Source: Schlesneria sp.
GTDB taxonomy: Bacteria; Planctomycetota; Planctomycetia; Planctomycetales; Planctomycetaceae
Length of the DNA: 64,000 nt
Reading direction: 5' to 3'
Assembly: GCA_028291515.1 (NCBI GenBank)
Contig: JAQGHU010000063.1
Coordinates: 124,001 to 188,000 of the forward strand
The notes under the pieces were generated by a model. It saw only the letters and a list, made by a program, of their open reading frames with translations, was not told the DNA's origin and did no database searches. The position numbers and the translations under genes were made by a program. Of this stretch, positions 16,751-27,413 are shown piece after piece. Every line of letters starts with the position of its first letter. The first letter of the stretch is position 1.

Positions 16751-18034
16751 ATGACCACGCCATCCCGTTCGCGACGTGATTTCCTGCGACTGTCGGCTGC
16801 TGCGCTTGGGTTGTCATTCGCCATTCCGGGTCTCACTTTGCGTGCGGCGGACGCTCGTGGAGTCGAGCGTAAGAAATCTTTGCTCACGATCTGGTTGTCC
16901 GGTGGCCCTAGCCAACTGGAAACATGGGATCCCCATGTGGGGACGGACATTGGCGGCGGGAACGATGGTGTGAAGGCGATCCAGTCGACGATTCCTGACG
17001 CGCAGATCGCTCATCTCTATCCGCAGACGGCTGAACAACTGCATCATGTGTCGGTCATTCGTTCCCTGGTCTCGAAGGAAGGGGATCACGAACGAGCGGC
17101 CTATATGCTGCATACTGGTTATCGACCGGAGCCGACGCTGGTTCACCCCAGCATCGGCGCGATCGCCACTCATGAGTTGAGTGATGACAAAGTCGAAATC
17201 CCGCAATTCGTCTGCCTGGGTGATTCGCCGTTTCCTCCCCGGGGCGGCTTTTTGGGTGACAAGCTGGATGCCTATCGCATCTTTAATCCCGGCCAGAATG
17301 GTCAGAATCTGCGATCGAATGTCGATACCGATCGTCAGCAGCGCCGCTTGAAGAATCTGGAAGTCGTCTCGCAATCGTTTCGCCGTGGTCGTGGCGTTCA
17401 GGTCGATCACACCTTGCACCAACACACCGTCGATGCGGCGTTACGAATGATGACATCCGAACAACTGAAAGCGTTTCAAGTCGAAGATGAACCCGCCGCC
17501 ATCCGCGACGCCTATGGACGTCTGTCATTCGGAACAGGTTGCCTGGTCGCGCGTCGCCTGCTGGAAGTCGGAGTCCGATCGATCGAGGTGAGTTTGAACG
17601 GCTTTGATTCGCACGCGAAGAACATGGAAGCGCATGTGAATCGTGCGAAGGAACTCGACCCGGCGCTGGCGACGCTGTTCAAAGATCTCGCTGATCGCGA
17701 CCTGTTGCAATCGACGGCCGTGCTGGTCATCGGTGAGTTTGGACGCACACCCAAAATCAATCCCCTGGGTGGCCGTGATCACTGGCCAACAGGCTTCTCG
17801 TGCCTGATCGGCGGCGGCGGGTTGCGTAGCGGTGCCGTACTGGGGGCGACCGATCCGACGGGCCAAAAGGCTCAACCCGAAAACCCCATCGAAGTCGCCA
17901 ACCTGTATGCCACAGTGCTACACACATTGGGCGTCGATTACGCAAAAGAAGTGATTACGCCAATCGGACGCCCCATGAAATACTGTGCCGGGACACCGAT
18001 TAACCAACTGTTGCCGGAACCTCTCTCGACCTGA
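16751..18034 (+). CDS. DUF1501 protein with Tat signal
   Basis: The protein has 427 residues. A twin-arginine signal (SRRDFLRLSAAALGLSFAIPG) directs export of a folded protein. DUF1501 belongs to the alkaline-phosphatase-like/sulfatase-like superfamily. Visible signatures are LTIWLSGGPSQLETWDPH near the N-terminus, VRSIEVSLNGFDSHAKN, TAVLVIGEFGRTPKIN and GRDHWPTGFSCLIGGGG toward the C-terminus, the last two supplying likely metal-binding Asp/His residues. It forms a conserved pair with the preceding DUF1549 gene, so the two probably act together in the periplasm. The substrate is unknown. Confidence 0.9.
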   Translation: MTTPSRSRRDFLRLSAAALGLSFAIPGLTLRAADARGVERKKSLLTIWLSGGPSQLETWDPHVGTDIGGGNDGVKAIQSTIPDAQIAHLYPQTAEQLHHVSVIRSLVSKEGDHERAAYMLHTGYRPEPTLVHPSIGAIATHELSDDKVEIPQFVCLGDSPFPPRGGFLGDKLDAYRIFNPGQNGQNLRSNVDTDRQQRRLKNLEVVSQSFRRGRGVQVDHTLHQHTVDAALRMMTSEQLKAFQVEDEPAAIRDAYGRLSFGTGCLVARRLLEVGVRSIEVSLNGFDSHAKNMEAHVNRAKELDPALATLFKDLADRDLLQSTAVLVIGEFGRTPKINPLGGRDHWPTGFSCLIGGGGLRSGAVLGATDPTGQKAQPENPIEVANLYATVLHTLGVDYAKEVITPIGRPMKYCAGTPINQLLPEPLST

Positions 18035-18064
18035 CTCAAATTGATCGAGAGAGCTTTCGGTGAC

Positions 18065-19507
18065 TTATGGCGATACGGTCGCGGTCAGCTTGATCGTCCC
18101 CAGATCGATTGGATCAGGCGGTTGACCCGCAATGATAGGTGGCAGTTGCACCTTCGCGCCGCCCCGCAGTAGTTCGCCCTTCTGAAAATGACCGCTCGTG
18201 ACGGACAGTTCGCTGGCGCTGATCATCACCTGGTATTCAGTGGGTGGTAATCCCTCGACGCGAAATGTTCCGTTTGCAGCGACCGCGATATTGTCCCGAA
18301 CATAGGTTTTCCCTTCCTCCGTCTGCAGGAATCGAGACCAGCATTTTACGGGATCGCTGCCCCCCTCGATCCGCCCACTAAAATGTGGAGCCTTGGGAAA
18401 GACGCGAAGATTGACCTTGGTCCAATCAATCGCATAGGGAAAGTCATCAGGAGACGCAAGCCGCCCGACTAAGGTGCAACTACCGACACCGAGTTCGAGG
18501 GGAGTTTCTTTTCCGGCGAGAATCTCGAACTGAACGGGCAACCCGATGATCGTGCTGCCGGTATCGCTGCCTTCATTTTCGACGCAGCGCAGGCAAACGC
18601 CGTGTGGTCCCGGCGGAAGGTACTCCACAACAAATCGGCCTTCGCTATCGGAGGCAATTGTCTGGCTGGCCCATACGAAGACTTGATCATGTCGAGACTG
18701 ATAGAGGCAGAACTTCGCATCAGCGACCGGCGTGTCCTTCATTCGGACATTGCCGACGACACGCCCCCACGGTTTCAACACAATTTTCACGGAACGTTTA
18801 TCATGGGGGCCCGCCTGCAAACCAGAATTCGTTCGCTGTGCGGACGCCGCGACAATCGTAACCTCGGTGTATCCCGCTTCATGAGCGACAATCAAGACCG
18901 ACGGATCGATTTCCGTCGGCAGTTCAAATCGACCTTCGCGATCTGTTTCAACGATGCGACGCAGCCGTGCAGCGTGTCCGCGGTAAGAGAGTTGATCGGC
19001 CCGGACGGTGACTTCATTGGTATACGATGCCACGGCCAACTGGGTATTGGCAGCGGGTTGGCCGTTGGGCAGCAGTACCGTTCCGGCCAGGACTTCGCGG
19101 ATCAGCATCACATCGATCTCTTCCGACTCGCCTTTGCGGACCGCATGCGTCACCGTCGGCCGGAAGCCGTCCGCTTCGATGCGGAGCTTGGTTAAGTCCC
19201 AGGGCTGGCGCGGTTCATAGAGGTATTCACCCCCGGAGAACTCGCGGAGATGTTGGGTTTGCCAAGTGACATGATCATCATCCTCTTTAATCACGGCTGC
19301 CGGAATAATTCGACATTTTGCGACCGGATGACCTGTCTCTGCATCGAAAACTCGGCCGACTATTTTCAAGGTCAACTTTTTGTCCTCTGATAGTTTCTCG
19401 GGCTGACCTTCATTGGCCGTCAGTTCGGACGATTCAGGCAGCAGGCAGGCGAGTGTTGCCAACCATGCCAGTAACACGCTGCGGATGTGGGGGTGCCTGG
19501 GATGCAT
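18065..19507 (-). CDS. Secreted protein with tandem carboxypeptidase-regulatory-like domains
   Basis: The protein has 480 residues. The ATG at 19507 has a GGAG site about 8 nt upstream. A signal peptide (SVLLAWLATLACLLP) is followed by at least four beta-sandwich repeats recognisable by phrases such as IVGRVFDAETGHPVAKCRI, LAGTVLLPNGQPAANTQLAVAS, TDREGRFELP, VVGNVRMKDTPVADAKF, SDSEGRFVVEYLPPG and TFRVEGLPPTEYQV. These are carboxypeptidase-regulatory-like (transthyretin-like) domains, often found in planctomycete envelope proteins without an attached catalytic domain. It ends 30 bp from the DUF1501 gene and converges with it. Function is unknown. Confidence 0.75.
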   Translation of the reverse strand: MHPRHPHIRSVLLAWLATLACLLPESSELTANEGQPEKLSEDKKLTLKIVGRVFDAETGHPVAKCRIIPAAVIKEDDDHVTWQTQHLREFSGGEYLYEPRQPWDLTKLRIEADGFRPTVTHAVRKGESEEIDVMLIREVLAGTVLLPNGQPAANTQLAVASYTNEVTVRADQLSYRGHAARLRRIVETDREGRFELPTEIDPSVLIVAHEAGYTEVTIVAASAQRTNSGLQAGPHDKRSVKIVLKPWGRVVGNVRMKDTPVADAKFCLYQSRHDQVFVWASQTIASDSEGRFVVEYLPPGPHGVCLRCVENEGSDTGSTIIGLPVQFEILAGKETPLELGVGSCTLVGRLASPDDFPYAIDWTKVNLRVFPKAPHFSGRIEGGSDPVKCWSRFLQTEEGKTYVRDNIAVAANGTFRVEGLPPTEYQVMISASELSVTSGHFQKGELLRGGAKVQLPPIIAGQPPDPIDLGTIKLTATVSP

Positions 19508-20239
19508 TCATTGCTCCACAAAGAAAGGACTACCTCGACTGACCGGAAATCCATTCCCCGGCCTTAGTGAGCATCGCATGCGAGGCAGCGCTACCGCACA
19601 CGTGAGTCAAGACGATGTCAATCATCTGCGTCTAACACATTGGCTGCGAATGAAAATGCTGCAGCATCTCGTGGCATTGCCAGTAGGCGAACTCATCTTC
19701 TGTTTTGCTCTCGCCAGACTGAACATCAATCAGTTTGTTTGGTGTCCGCAAAGTCATCATGATCGTGGATGATCGCAACTGGGATTGAGGTCTAATCATC
19801 TGCCACCATTTCATCAGGATGAATGCGATCGCCATGGCAACTTCAGGAGGGCGGGACCGGAACATTATCTTTTCGAAAGCAGTAACGATGCCAAACACCC
19901 GAGCAATTCACAGCCTGGTCGCGACACAGATGTAGAACGACGATTGAGTCGATCTGGCAGCGTCATGCTCCGTCGGATGCCACATTCGAGACAGCCAAGA
20001 TGTCGTGGCACATCAATGCGCACGGGACAGTCTGACGTGAGATGCGGCCACTAATTAGCCCGGATGATTCACGACCGGATCGTTTTGCTCCGGCTCATCC
20101 CGTCATTCCCGCACAGGCGGGAATCCAGCAGTTCGGCACCGAATCGGCACAAATTGTTGTTCCTGGACAACATTCGTTCCGTCCGCGAATTACTGGATTC
20201 CCGCTTGCGCGGGAATGACGGGAGCAGCGAGCCGAATGA
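19508..20239. other. 732-bp spacer with an inverted repeat pair
   Basis: I find no convincing gene. A minus-strand frame at 19632-19898 (88 codons) has no recognisable family and is not called. Copies of the attcccgc...gcgggaat repeat lie at 20101-20131 and, inverted, at 20193-20221. Confidence 0.6.
20101..20221. repeat. Inverted pair of attcccgc/gcgggaat elements
   Basis: cgtcattcccgcacaggcgg (20101-20120, continuing gaatccag) and ctggattcccgcttgcgcgg (20193-20212, continuing gaatgacg) are reverse complements of each other apart from a few bases. Each also has its own internal palindrome. Similar pairs or singles are at 5499, 31053/31143 and 36197. Confidence 0.75.
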
Positions 20240-20839
20240 TCAATGCAAGTTGCGATCGCCAAAGCACAGCCAGATCGCATTCAACTGCCCCTCAATCTCA
20301 CTAGTCGTCGACATCTCACTCAGTTCACTCAATCGCACTTTTGAATCATTTGTGCGTCTAAAACAATCGGTGACCCGGCCGATCTCGACTTGGCGTATCC
20401 CCCGTCGAAACTTAAGGACCGCATTTTGAAATTCGGGGCGGCGAGCATGTCCCGCTAATCGTCCCTCTTCTTCCCAGGCCTGCAGCAAGCTCAGCAGATC
20501 CGGCAGCAACTTTTCGCGCCATGCTTGATGGATTACTCGATAACACTGCAACTCCGTGTCGGTGAATGAAAACTCGGGAATCCAGGGAAATGAAAAGCCT
20601 CGCGACCTCAGTACTTTCACAATATCGAAGGCGTGAGGAACACCTCCCTGCAACGATCGATAGAGTGCGACCCACCCTCCAGCGTATCGGGCATCACAAG
20701 CGAAGGTTTTTGCATGCTGTTCAGAATAATGCATCGGTTCTTGCCGTCCTCTGGCGTTGATGGCTTTGTTACGGCCCCCAACACTCACTGAACGCAGTTG
20801 AGATGCCGCGAGAGGAAGAAGAGAGTTTCCCAATGACAT
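20240..20839 (-). CDS. Hypothetical protein
   Basis: The protein is about 199 residues if it starts at MSLGNSLL (20839); MHYSEQHAK (20734) would give about 164, and the open frame reaches 20893. I recognise no domain. The central part is amphipathic and helical (DTELQCYRVIHQAWREKLLPDLLSLLQAWEEEGRL), and the C-terminus repeats Leu-Ser-Glu (VRLSELSEMSTTSEIEGQL). Composition is that of a soluble protein, with no signal peptide or membrane helix. It lies 110 bp beyond the stop of the response regulator gene on the same strand. Confidence 0.45.
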   Translation of the reverse strand: MSLGNSLLPLAASQLRSVSVGGRNKAINARGRQEPMHYSEQHAKTFACDARYAGGWVALYRSLQGGVPHAFDIVKVLRSRGFSFPWIPEFSFTDTELQCYRVIHQAWREKLLPDLLSLLQAWEEEGRLAGHARRPEFQNAVLKFRRGIRQVEIGRVTDCFRRTNDSKVRLSELSEMSTTSEIEGQLNAIWLCFGDRNLH

Positions 20840-20952
20840 TTTGACAATTGTCTTCTTTGATACCACTTCTCGGCAGAAACGGCTGCGGGCCACCTGCCTT
20901 ACCGCGGCACGCTGTCGTGTTTCCGCCGGTACGCCACGACGTATTGTCGCAC

Positions 20953-22326
20953 TCAGTCGATTGGCTCGTTAGACTCTCCGCCAACTCCCCAGGCTTTCAG
21001 TTTGCGTTGAAGGGTGCGTACGGAAATACCGAGCGCTTCTGCTGCATGTGTTCGATTTCCATGGAATCGATCGAGTGCCGACAAGATGGCGGTTCGCTCC
21101 ATATCCTGCAGGCTACCCGCACCTGTGGCGATAGTGGGAATCGTCGGAGCGTGCGGGTTGCCGCTGAGATACGCCGGAAGATCGTGCACCGACAGCACGT
21201 CACCGCGACACATCACAATCATGTTTTCAATTGTGTTTCGCAGTTGCCGGACATTGCCAGGCCAGTCATAGCTGTGCAGGAATTGCAGCAGATCGGCAGA
21301 GAATCCAGGCGGCCGTCGCTCGTGCCGTTCGCAACTATCCGCCACGAATGCATCAATCAGAATGGTCAGATCTTCCTGTCGTTCGCGCAGGGGCGGCAGT
21401 TGAATGGTAACGACGTTTAGCCGATAGAACAAATCGGCCCGGAAGCTTCCATTGGCGACCAGGTCTGTCAGATTCCGACTGGTGGCTGCGATGACGCGCA
21501 CATCGACCGATCGATCTTCGTTGCTACCAACGGGATTCACCCTGAGATTTTCCAGCACGCGCAGTAACTTGGCCTGAGAGGCCAACGGGAAATCTCCGAT
21601 TTCATCAATAAACAACGTGCCACCGTGTGCCGCCTCAAACCGTCCGATGCGTTCTTGTCCCGCCCCGGTGAACGCACCTTTGACATACCCGAATAGCTCG
21701 GACTCGATCAAGCTCTCGGGGACAGCGGCAATGTTTACGGCGACGTAAGGACCGGCATTTCGGCGGCTGTGCTGATGAATCGCGGACGCGACCAGTTCTT
21801 TCCCGGTTCCAGATTCACCAAGGATCAAGACCTGGCTTTCGACCTGTGAGGCACGCTGGATCCTGTCGATCAGTTCCAGTACGGCGGGTGAACGTCCGAG
21901 AATTCCTGAAAAGCCTTGTTGATCGGTCGAGGGATCGGTGTGCAAACTGGCCGCTTTCCACACGTCGCGTTCCAGTGTCTGGCGGACCAGTCGCAAGAAT
22001 TCACCGGGATCGACGGGTTTAGTTAAGTAATCTTCCGCCCCCAATTTCATCGCGTTGACCGCCGAATGAACCTCGCCATAGGCGGTGACCATGATGAAGC
22101 GTGTCGAAGGGCGTTGCTGCTTCCATAGCTTCAACAGCTCAACGCCGTTATCCACACCCAGGCGAACGTCGCAGATCACAAGGTCAATCGGCTGCGATAG
22201 TCGCTGCAATGCCTCCGCTGTGGTCCGGGCATGAGTGGCCTGATATCCCTCGGTGGTCAATAGACGGACCATTGCATTGCCTTCGCGCAATTGGTCTTCG
22301 ACAATTAAGATTTCCGGCTTCGACAT
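20953..22326 (-). CDS. NtrC-family sigma-54-dependent response regulator
   Basis: The protein has 457 residues with three domains. The receiver (about 1-118) has the phospho-acceptor Asp in LVICDVRLG and the conserved Lys in YLTKPVDP. The AAA+ sigma-54 activator domain (about 140-385) shows GESGTGKE (Walker A), [13 protein letters not shown] (the GAFTGA loop that contacts sigma-54), [11 protein letters not shown] (Walker B) and [12 protein letters not shown]. The C-terminal Fis-type helix-turn-helix (about 415-450) contains [23 protein letters not shown]. It activates sigma-54 promoters when phosphorylated, most likely by the kinase encoded 8 bp upstream in the same operon. Target promoters are not known. 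Confidence 0.93.
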   Translation of the reverse strand: MSKPEILIVEDQLREGNAMVRLLTTEGYQATHARTTAEALQRLSQPIDLVICDVRLGVDNGVELLKLWKQQRPSTRFIMVTAYGEVHSAVNAMKLGAEDYLTKPVDPGEFLRLVRQTLERDVWKAASLHTDPSTDQQGFSGILGRSPAVLELIDRIQRASQVESQVLILGESGTGKELVASAIHQHSRRNAGPYVAVNIAAVPESLIESELFGYVKGAFTGAGQERIGRFEAAHGGTLFIDEIGDFPLASQAKLLRVLENLRVNPVGSNEDRSVDVRVIAATSRNLTDLVANGSFRADLFYRLNVVTIQLPPLRERQEDLTILIDAFVADSCERHERRPPGFSADLLQFLHSYDWPGNVRQLRNTIENMIVMCRGDVLSVHDLPAYLSGNPHAPTIPTIATGAGSLQDMERTAILSALDRFHGNRTHAAEALGISVRTLQRKLKAWGVGGESNEPID

Positions 22327-22334
22327 TCAGCTAC

Positions 22335-23735
22335 TTACTCCACATTGTTGCGGTGGGGTGCCACGGGCCACTGGATTTTGAAGGAACTGCCACTAGCACC
22401 AGGCAGATATTCGATGGTGCCGCCTCCCAATTCCACCAAGCTACGGACGATGGCCAGTCCCAATCCGACGCCGTCCTCCTTGGTGGTGAAGAACGGCTCG
22501 AAAATACGCGGCAATGCCAGGGGCGAAATGCCAGGACCATTGTCACTGATTCGTAGTGTGATGATTCCATCCTGCTCCGTCAGATCCAATTCGATGCGAC
22601 CGGAGTGTTGACTGACGGCATCGCGTGCATTGGATAGCAGGTTGAGCAGAATCTGACGAACATGCCCGCGACCGGCCTCGATAAAGACCGGTTCAGGAGG
22701 TGCGTTGAAAATGACGCTGATCTCCGCCGCCTGCAATCCAGGTCGCAGGAATTGCAAAACCGCTTCGATCTCATTGCCGACGTTGACGCGTTGCGGCTTC
22801 GATTGCTCGGGGCGAGCATAGCCCAATAGCAGGGTAATCAGCTCGTCGATCCGTACGACCTCACGCACCGATTCGCTCAGCATGGCCGTCGTTTCATCTT
22901 CACTCAAAACCGCCTCACGGCGGAAGACCCTCTCCGCAGTGAACAGATTCAGTCGAACGGCATTCAAGGGATTCCGAATTTCGTGAGCCAGCCCAATGAT
23001 CAATTGGCTCATCTCTCCGATGCGACGGGCATTAGACATGGCCAGAGCATGTTCCAATGCCGCGGCTCGATGCGTGATGCGGTACAGGGAAATGCTGGAG
23101 AACAACACCACCAGCAGAATGCTTCCGATGATGATGCCCCAGGCCTGCAGACTTCGCCGGCGGCTACTTCTGATCCGCTCTTGCAGCAGATTCCAACTGA
23201 TACCGGAATGATAGGTCCCTCGTTCCAGACCACCGAGATCGATCGGAACGACGACCTCAATCGATTTCTGATCGGTCAGGGTCGAGCAGGACGTTCGAAA
23301 AACATTGGGCCCGATAGCTTGAACGGGTTCGAACTGCGCCGCCGGGCAAAGCATTCCGCCGACCAAGCTGACGTTGCTATGGGCGATCACCTTTCCGTCC
23401 GTGTCGACAACAGCTCCATAGAGGCGGTCTGGGCGCGGGGCCACTCTTTTCCAATGTTCGCGCAACCAGTTCGAGGCCTCTGACAATGTGCCATCTGCAC
23501 CCAGATCGAGAAGCTCTTGTTCCATACGGCCGGCCGTTCGTTCGGCCCCAGAACGCGCGTTCATGACCGCCGAGTGGAGCACTGCCAGCGAGTGCCGTTC
23601 CCCATCCTGATAGACGCCCCAGCCTCCGAGCAAGAGCACCACCACCAGGGCCAGCACGATGCAGACTGTCGGGGCGAGGGTCGAGGAAGCCTTGTTCCAA
23701 TCCGCGGCGATCGGTTTCACTTTCAATCCAGTCAA
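22335..23735 (-). CDS. Membrane sensor histidine kinase (NtrB/HydH-like)
   Basis: The protein has 466 residues. The start appears to be TTG at 23735; no ATG is suitably placed. Two membrane helices (about 21-40, VCIVLALVVVLLLGGWGVY, and about 198-216, WGIIIGSILLVVLFSSISL) flank a periplasmic sensor of about 155 residues. Then come the H-box GLAHEIRNPLNAVRLN (phosphorylated His near residue 253), the N-box RQILLNLLSNARDAV, DNGPGI and GVGLGLAIVRSL of the ATPase domain. It is a partner of the sigma-54 response regulator 8 bp downstream. The sensor lies outside the cytoplasm, so the signal is probably envelope-associated; the ligand is unknown. Confidence 0.92.
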   Translation of the reverse strand: MTGLKVKPIAADWNKASSTLAPTVCIVLALVVVLLLGGWGVYQDGERHSLAVLHSAVMNARSGAERTAGRMEQELLDLGADGTLSEASNWLREHWKRVAPRPDRLYGAVVDTDGKVIAHSNVSLVGGMLCPAAQFEPVQAIGPNVFRTSCSTLTDQKSIEVVVPIDLGGLERGTYHSGISWNLLQERIRSSRRRSLQAWGIIIGSILLVVLFSSISLYRITHRAAALEHALAMSNARRIGEMSQLIIGLAHEIRNPLNAVRLNLFTAERVFRREAVLSEDETTAMLSESVREVVRIDELITLLLGYARPEQSKPQRVNVGNEIEAVLQFLRPGLQAAEISVIFNAPPEPVFIEAGRGHVRQILLNLLSNARDAVSQHSGRIELDLTEQDGIITLRISDNGPGISPLALPRIFEPFFTTKEDGVGLGLAIVRSLVELGGGTIEYLPGASGSSFKIQWPVAPHRNNVE

Positions 23736-23900
23736 CGTTTCACCGCATTCATTGCTTTGTCCAGCATCCTTCTTAAGGTCGAGTTAAGAATTGCGACTCG
23801 AACAGAGGACAAGATAACACCTTGATGATGCAAACCGCAAATCGCGCGCCGACGTAGTCCCGTCATCATCAGTGAGTCTCTGCAATCTCGTTGCATGTGA

Positions 23901-26900
23901 CTATCTCTGGGCATCCAAGAAAGCGATCAGGTCACGCAGTTCCTGCAGCGTCATTCGATCTGCCAGCTTATCGGGCATGACAGAGACTCGTTGCGGCGTT
24001 CGTTCTTCGATGTCCGCAGTCTTGAGTTCAATAGTTTGTCCCTCCGAATTCCCGACGATCGTCTTCCCTTCATTTTCATGGACGATCATGCCTGTGACAA
24101 CGCGACCGTCATGAAGTACGAAAGACCATGACGTGTATTGCGGCGAGATTTCGCGGCTGGGTTCAAGGATCGACTGAATCAATTGGTAGCGGATCGGTGG
24201 GAGTTTGACGTGATTCATTGCCCCAGCGACTCGCGAGAGGTCCGGCCCGACGCGACCTCCTCGACCATCGATCCGATGGCACTTGAAGCAACCCGCGCCG
24301 GCAGGATGGAAGAATGTGCGACGACCCGCGGCGACATCGCCTTCTCGATTGTGATCCAATTCAGCCAGCCACTGGTAATTCTCCTTGGGCCGTTTCGAAA
24401 CCAACTTCCGGATCGATGCCGGATTCGGGAGTTTTGCGTCGTCGAAACCGAGGGCAATCTGGTCGGCAAGTTCGATCGCAAGTGCCTGATCAGACTCACT
24501 GCTTAATGCGTCGGCGACGCCTTCCAGGGCTGCTCGAATTTCGATATCTGCGACAAGACTTCGCAGTGCTCGGACGGCTTCTCGCTTGATCGAGGCGGTT
24601 TTCGATTTCAGAAGCAGCATCAACAACGAGCGGTTTGGTCCACTGCCCGTCTCCAACTTGACCAGCGCGGCCAGCCCAACGATCGCTTCACACCGCTCGG
24701 TGACATCGCGATTGTCGTCGGCTGCGATTTCCCGCAGCAGCGTCGCGGCAACGTCGGGAGTAGCAGACTGCAGCGTCCTGACGGCTTCCAGTCGGAGTGA
24801 CTTATCGTCTGAAATCGCCAACCCACCCAGTAGTGGCGAGCTGAGCGCCTTATCGGTCGGCGCGACGAGTCGCAAAGCCTGGACTCGTACTGATGCAGAT
24901 TTTTTAGCATCCTTTATCAAAGGGATGACGTAGTTTTCTGGCGGAGTCTTGTCGAAGTCAGCAGGATTGCCACCGTCAAGCATTTGCAATGAAGCCAACG
25001 TCGCCAGGAAGAGTTCGGGAGTCATACCGGAAGAACTGAGTATGGCTTCCACGCGCGGTCGCAGCTGTTTGAGCTGCTCTTCAGCGACCCACTGAACAGC
25101 GACTCTGCGAATGTCAGCGTCACTGTCGTTCAATGCGATCGCCACCAGCCGATCGCTTTTGGGGTTCTGCTTTCGAGCTGCCAGGACTATTGCGAGTCGT
25201 TCGGAGGGAGACGGCTCCCAACCGGATGTCAAGTAGGCGACAAGATCTGCTTGTTTAAACTGCCGGGACAGCATTGTGACCAGCACCGAACGCACGAACG
25301 GATCGTCGGTTGAGCACGCGATATGGAGTGGGTCCATTCCCCCCATCTTTGCCTGCCGCATGATAAGGCTTGGGAGGAAAGATTCTTTCGCTAACTTCGG
25401 AAGCAAGAGATCTTGCTCCGGTTGCTGCTGAGGGCTGAAAGACGCCCCCGTCGCGTCCATTAGCATCTGAAAAGTGCCAACGGCAGCCTTGCGACGAGCG
25501 CGAATAAACCCATCTCCACTGGTGGCCAGGTTTGGCAGCGTGTCAGAAAAATCATTGATTGCGTCTGTGTTTTTCGGCATGCCCGCAGCAAGCGTTTTGG
25601 CGTGGCGACTCCAGAACAGTTCCAGTTGGCCTCGCGGCGTTTCGGCTTTCGCCTCTTCGGCGACGTAATGCGCGGCCATGCGTCGTACTTCACGACGGGG
25701 TGAATCCAGGTACTCCGCGTGGTCGGTGGGCTTGGCTTTGGGAATCTCGCTTAGCTCGACAACGGGACTCGTGCGACTAGTCTTGCTGCTGATTCGCCAG
25801 ATGCGTCCATGGCCATGCAATTTGTAGTCTCGCAAAACCCAATCGGTGCAATAGAGCGATCCATCTGGAGCCGTCGCGATTCCGACTGGCCGAAAGTTTT
25901 CTCCGCCGGTTATCAATGGTTCTGCCAGCGCGGTGAAGGATGTCCCCTTGGGCTGCAGTCGGAAGCGATCAATGCGGTGATCCCCCCAACTGGTGACGAG
26001 CAGGTTGCCCACATACTCTTCGGGAAGACCGTCCGACTCATATGCCAAGATCCCCGAGGGTGCTTCGCCAGTCCCTCCGACCATTGGCAGTGTTCCGGGA
26101 ACCTCGCCGTTCCAACTGGTGAAGGGATGAAGTCCCTTGCGACCGTTGCGGAATCGATAGCCGTAGTCGCCATCGGGAATCACATGAATCAAACGGCAAG
26201 GTGGACGGCTGTCGGGATCGTTGTCGACGCTGAACAGGTGACCGAAGGCATCCCACGCATTGGCGTGCGGATTCCAGAAGCCGGTACAGATTTGATTCAG
26301 CTTCGAACCGTCGAGGCGGCAGCGATAGATATTGCCTCCATCTTTACCGGCAATCGTGACACCGTCAGAACCGATGATTTTGAATTCTTCTCCCAGATTC
26401 TCGCCGAACCCGAAGTACAACCAGCCGAGACCATCCAGCGCGAATCCGGCCAGACCGTTATGCGGATAGTTTCCTTTCGTCTCCAGGCGGACGATCGAGT
26501 CGTGGCGATCGGCGACATCGTCTCCATCGTCATCATGGAACAAACGAATTTCGCGTCGTGTTGCGATGTAGACTGATTGCTTGGGGGCAGGTTGCTTGGC
26601 GGTGGTTGCGACTGGAAACCATAGTGGGCGAACCAGGACACTCATCGAGTGCGTCAGGCCGTCGGTGAAGACGACGATCTTGTCCGCACGGCCATCGCTG
26701 TCAGAATCACTCATGACCAGAACTCGGTCCGTCGGATGACCTTTGTACCCCTCGGGAGGGAAGTGAGTATTGCTTTCGATGGCGAACACTCGGCCTCGGT
26801 AGTCGACATCAATTCCGGTCGGCGTGACGATCTGCGGATGCTCGGCGAACAATTCGATCTTGAGCCGAGGGTCAACGGACTTCGGAGCCTCGTCCGCCGC

Positions 26901-26951
26901 CAGCAGTCCGGCGGGAACTACGACGACCAGCAGCCAGAGATATTTTGACAT
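23901..26951 (-). CDS. PVC-type membrane-bound dehydrogenase with HEAT repeats and C-terminal c-haem
   Basis: The protein is 1016 residues from MSKYLWLL (26951); a longer frame to 27038 lacks a signal peptide. After a signal peptide (LWLLVVVVPAGLLAA) comes a beta-propeller (about 30-400) of the 'putative membrane-bound dehydrogenase' type, with PTGIDVDYRGRVFAIESNTHFP, DSDSDGRADK, GLAGFALDGLGWLYFGFGEN and GTGEAPSGILAYE. HEAT-like alpha repeats (about 430-850) follow. The C-terminus is a cytochrome c domain with CFKCHRIDGRGGRVGPDLS and a final SVMPDKLADRM. This three-part architecture is diagnostic of planctomycetes and Verrucomicrobia. It is believed to oxidise sugars or alcohols in the periplasm, but substrate and electron acceptor are unproven. 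It is monocistronic. Confidence 0.9.
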   Translation of the reverse strand: MSKYLWLLVVVVPAGLLAADEAPKSVDPRLKIELFAEHPQIVTPTGIDVDYRGRVFAIESNTHFPPEGYKGHPTDRVLVMSDSDSDGRADKIVVFTDGLTHSMSVLVRPLWFPVATTAKQPAPKQSVYIATRREIRLFHDDDGDDVADRHDSIVRLETKGNYPHNGLAGFALDGLGWLYFGFGENLGEEFKIIGSDGVTIAGKDGGNIYRCRLDGSKLNQICTGFWNPHANAWDAFGHLFSVDNDPDSRPPCRLIHVIPDGDYGYRFRNGRKGLHPFTSWNGEVPGTLPMVGGTGEAPSGILAYESDGLPEEYVGNLLVTSWGDHRIDRFRLQPKGTSFTALAEPLITGGENFRPVGIATAPDGSLYCTDWVLRDYKLHGHGRIWRISSKTSRTSPVVELSEIPKAKPTDHAEYLDSPRREVRRMAAHYVAEEAKAETPRGQLELFWSRHAKTLAAGMPKNTDAINDFSDTLPNLATSGDGFIRARRKAAVGTFQMLMDATGASFSPQQQPEQDLLLPKLAKESFLPSLIMRQAKMGGMDPLHIACSTDDPFVRSVLVTMLSRQFKQADLVAYLTSGWEPSPSERLAIVLAARKQNPKSDRLVAIALNDSDADIRRVAVQWVAEEQLKQLRPRVEAILSSSGMTPELFLATLASLQMLDGGNPADFDKTPPENYVIPLIKDAKKSASVRVQALRLVAPTDKALSSPLLGGLAISDDKSLRLEAVRTLQSATPDVAATLLREIAADDNRDVTERCEAIVGLAALVKLETGSGPNRSLLMLLLKSKTASIKREAVRALRSLVADIEIRAALEGVADALSSESDQALAIELADQIALGFDDAKLPNPASIRKLVSKRPKENYQWLAELDHNREGDVAAGRRTFFHPAGAGCFKCHRIDGRGGRVGPDLSRVAGAMNHVKLPPIRYQLIQSILEPSREISPQYTSWSFVLHDGRVVTGMIVHENEGKTIVGNSEGQTIELKTADIEERTPQRVSVMPDKLADRMTLQELRDLIAFLDAQR

Positions 26952-27378
26952 CGGAAGAACCTGGAAGCTCAGAGGTGAAGGACAGCAAGTGAACCAGTCG
27001 GCGACAGTCCACCACACGGATCGGGAAACGGCAAGCAACCGACGATGACATTTCGCACGACGACTTTACGTTCGCGTCCGTAAGGTTTCGGGGGCTGGGC
27101 AAGCGTCATCGGGGTTTCCGTTTCCTTACGATTTGGCAGAGTTTGTCAGTCCATGGCAGGGTTTTGAGGGGGGTGAAGAATTTCTCACGCGGAGACGCGA
27201 AGTCACTGAGAGAGGAAGGTTTGAGATGCCTGGTTTGAGCTGTCGAGGCCAAGCTGGCAGTCAGGACTTGATTGGTGGTGTGATAGCGGGTCGTCATGGG
27301 GTCATATTCTCCCTTTCTTGTGCTGTCAGTTCCGAACCGGACGAGCCAGCACGATTGCCGTATGGCGAGTGCGTTGTT

Positions 27379-27413
27379 TGTGTTTGGGCCAGAGGGCTTA
27401 CGCCGTCCCGCTC
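27379..27413. repeat. GGGGGC-type repeat, copy 2
   Basis: It contains tgtttgggccagagggctta followed by cgccgtcccgctc and is related to 914-957 and 27884-27920. Confidence 0.65.

Noticed and set aside
19632-19898. Possible 88-residue minus-strand protein
   Set aside because: No recognisable family and no convincing start signal; it could be a gene remnant but there is not enough to call it.
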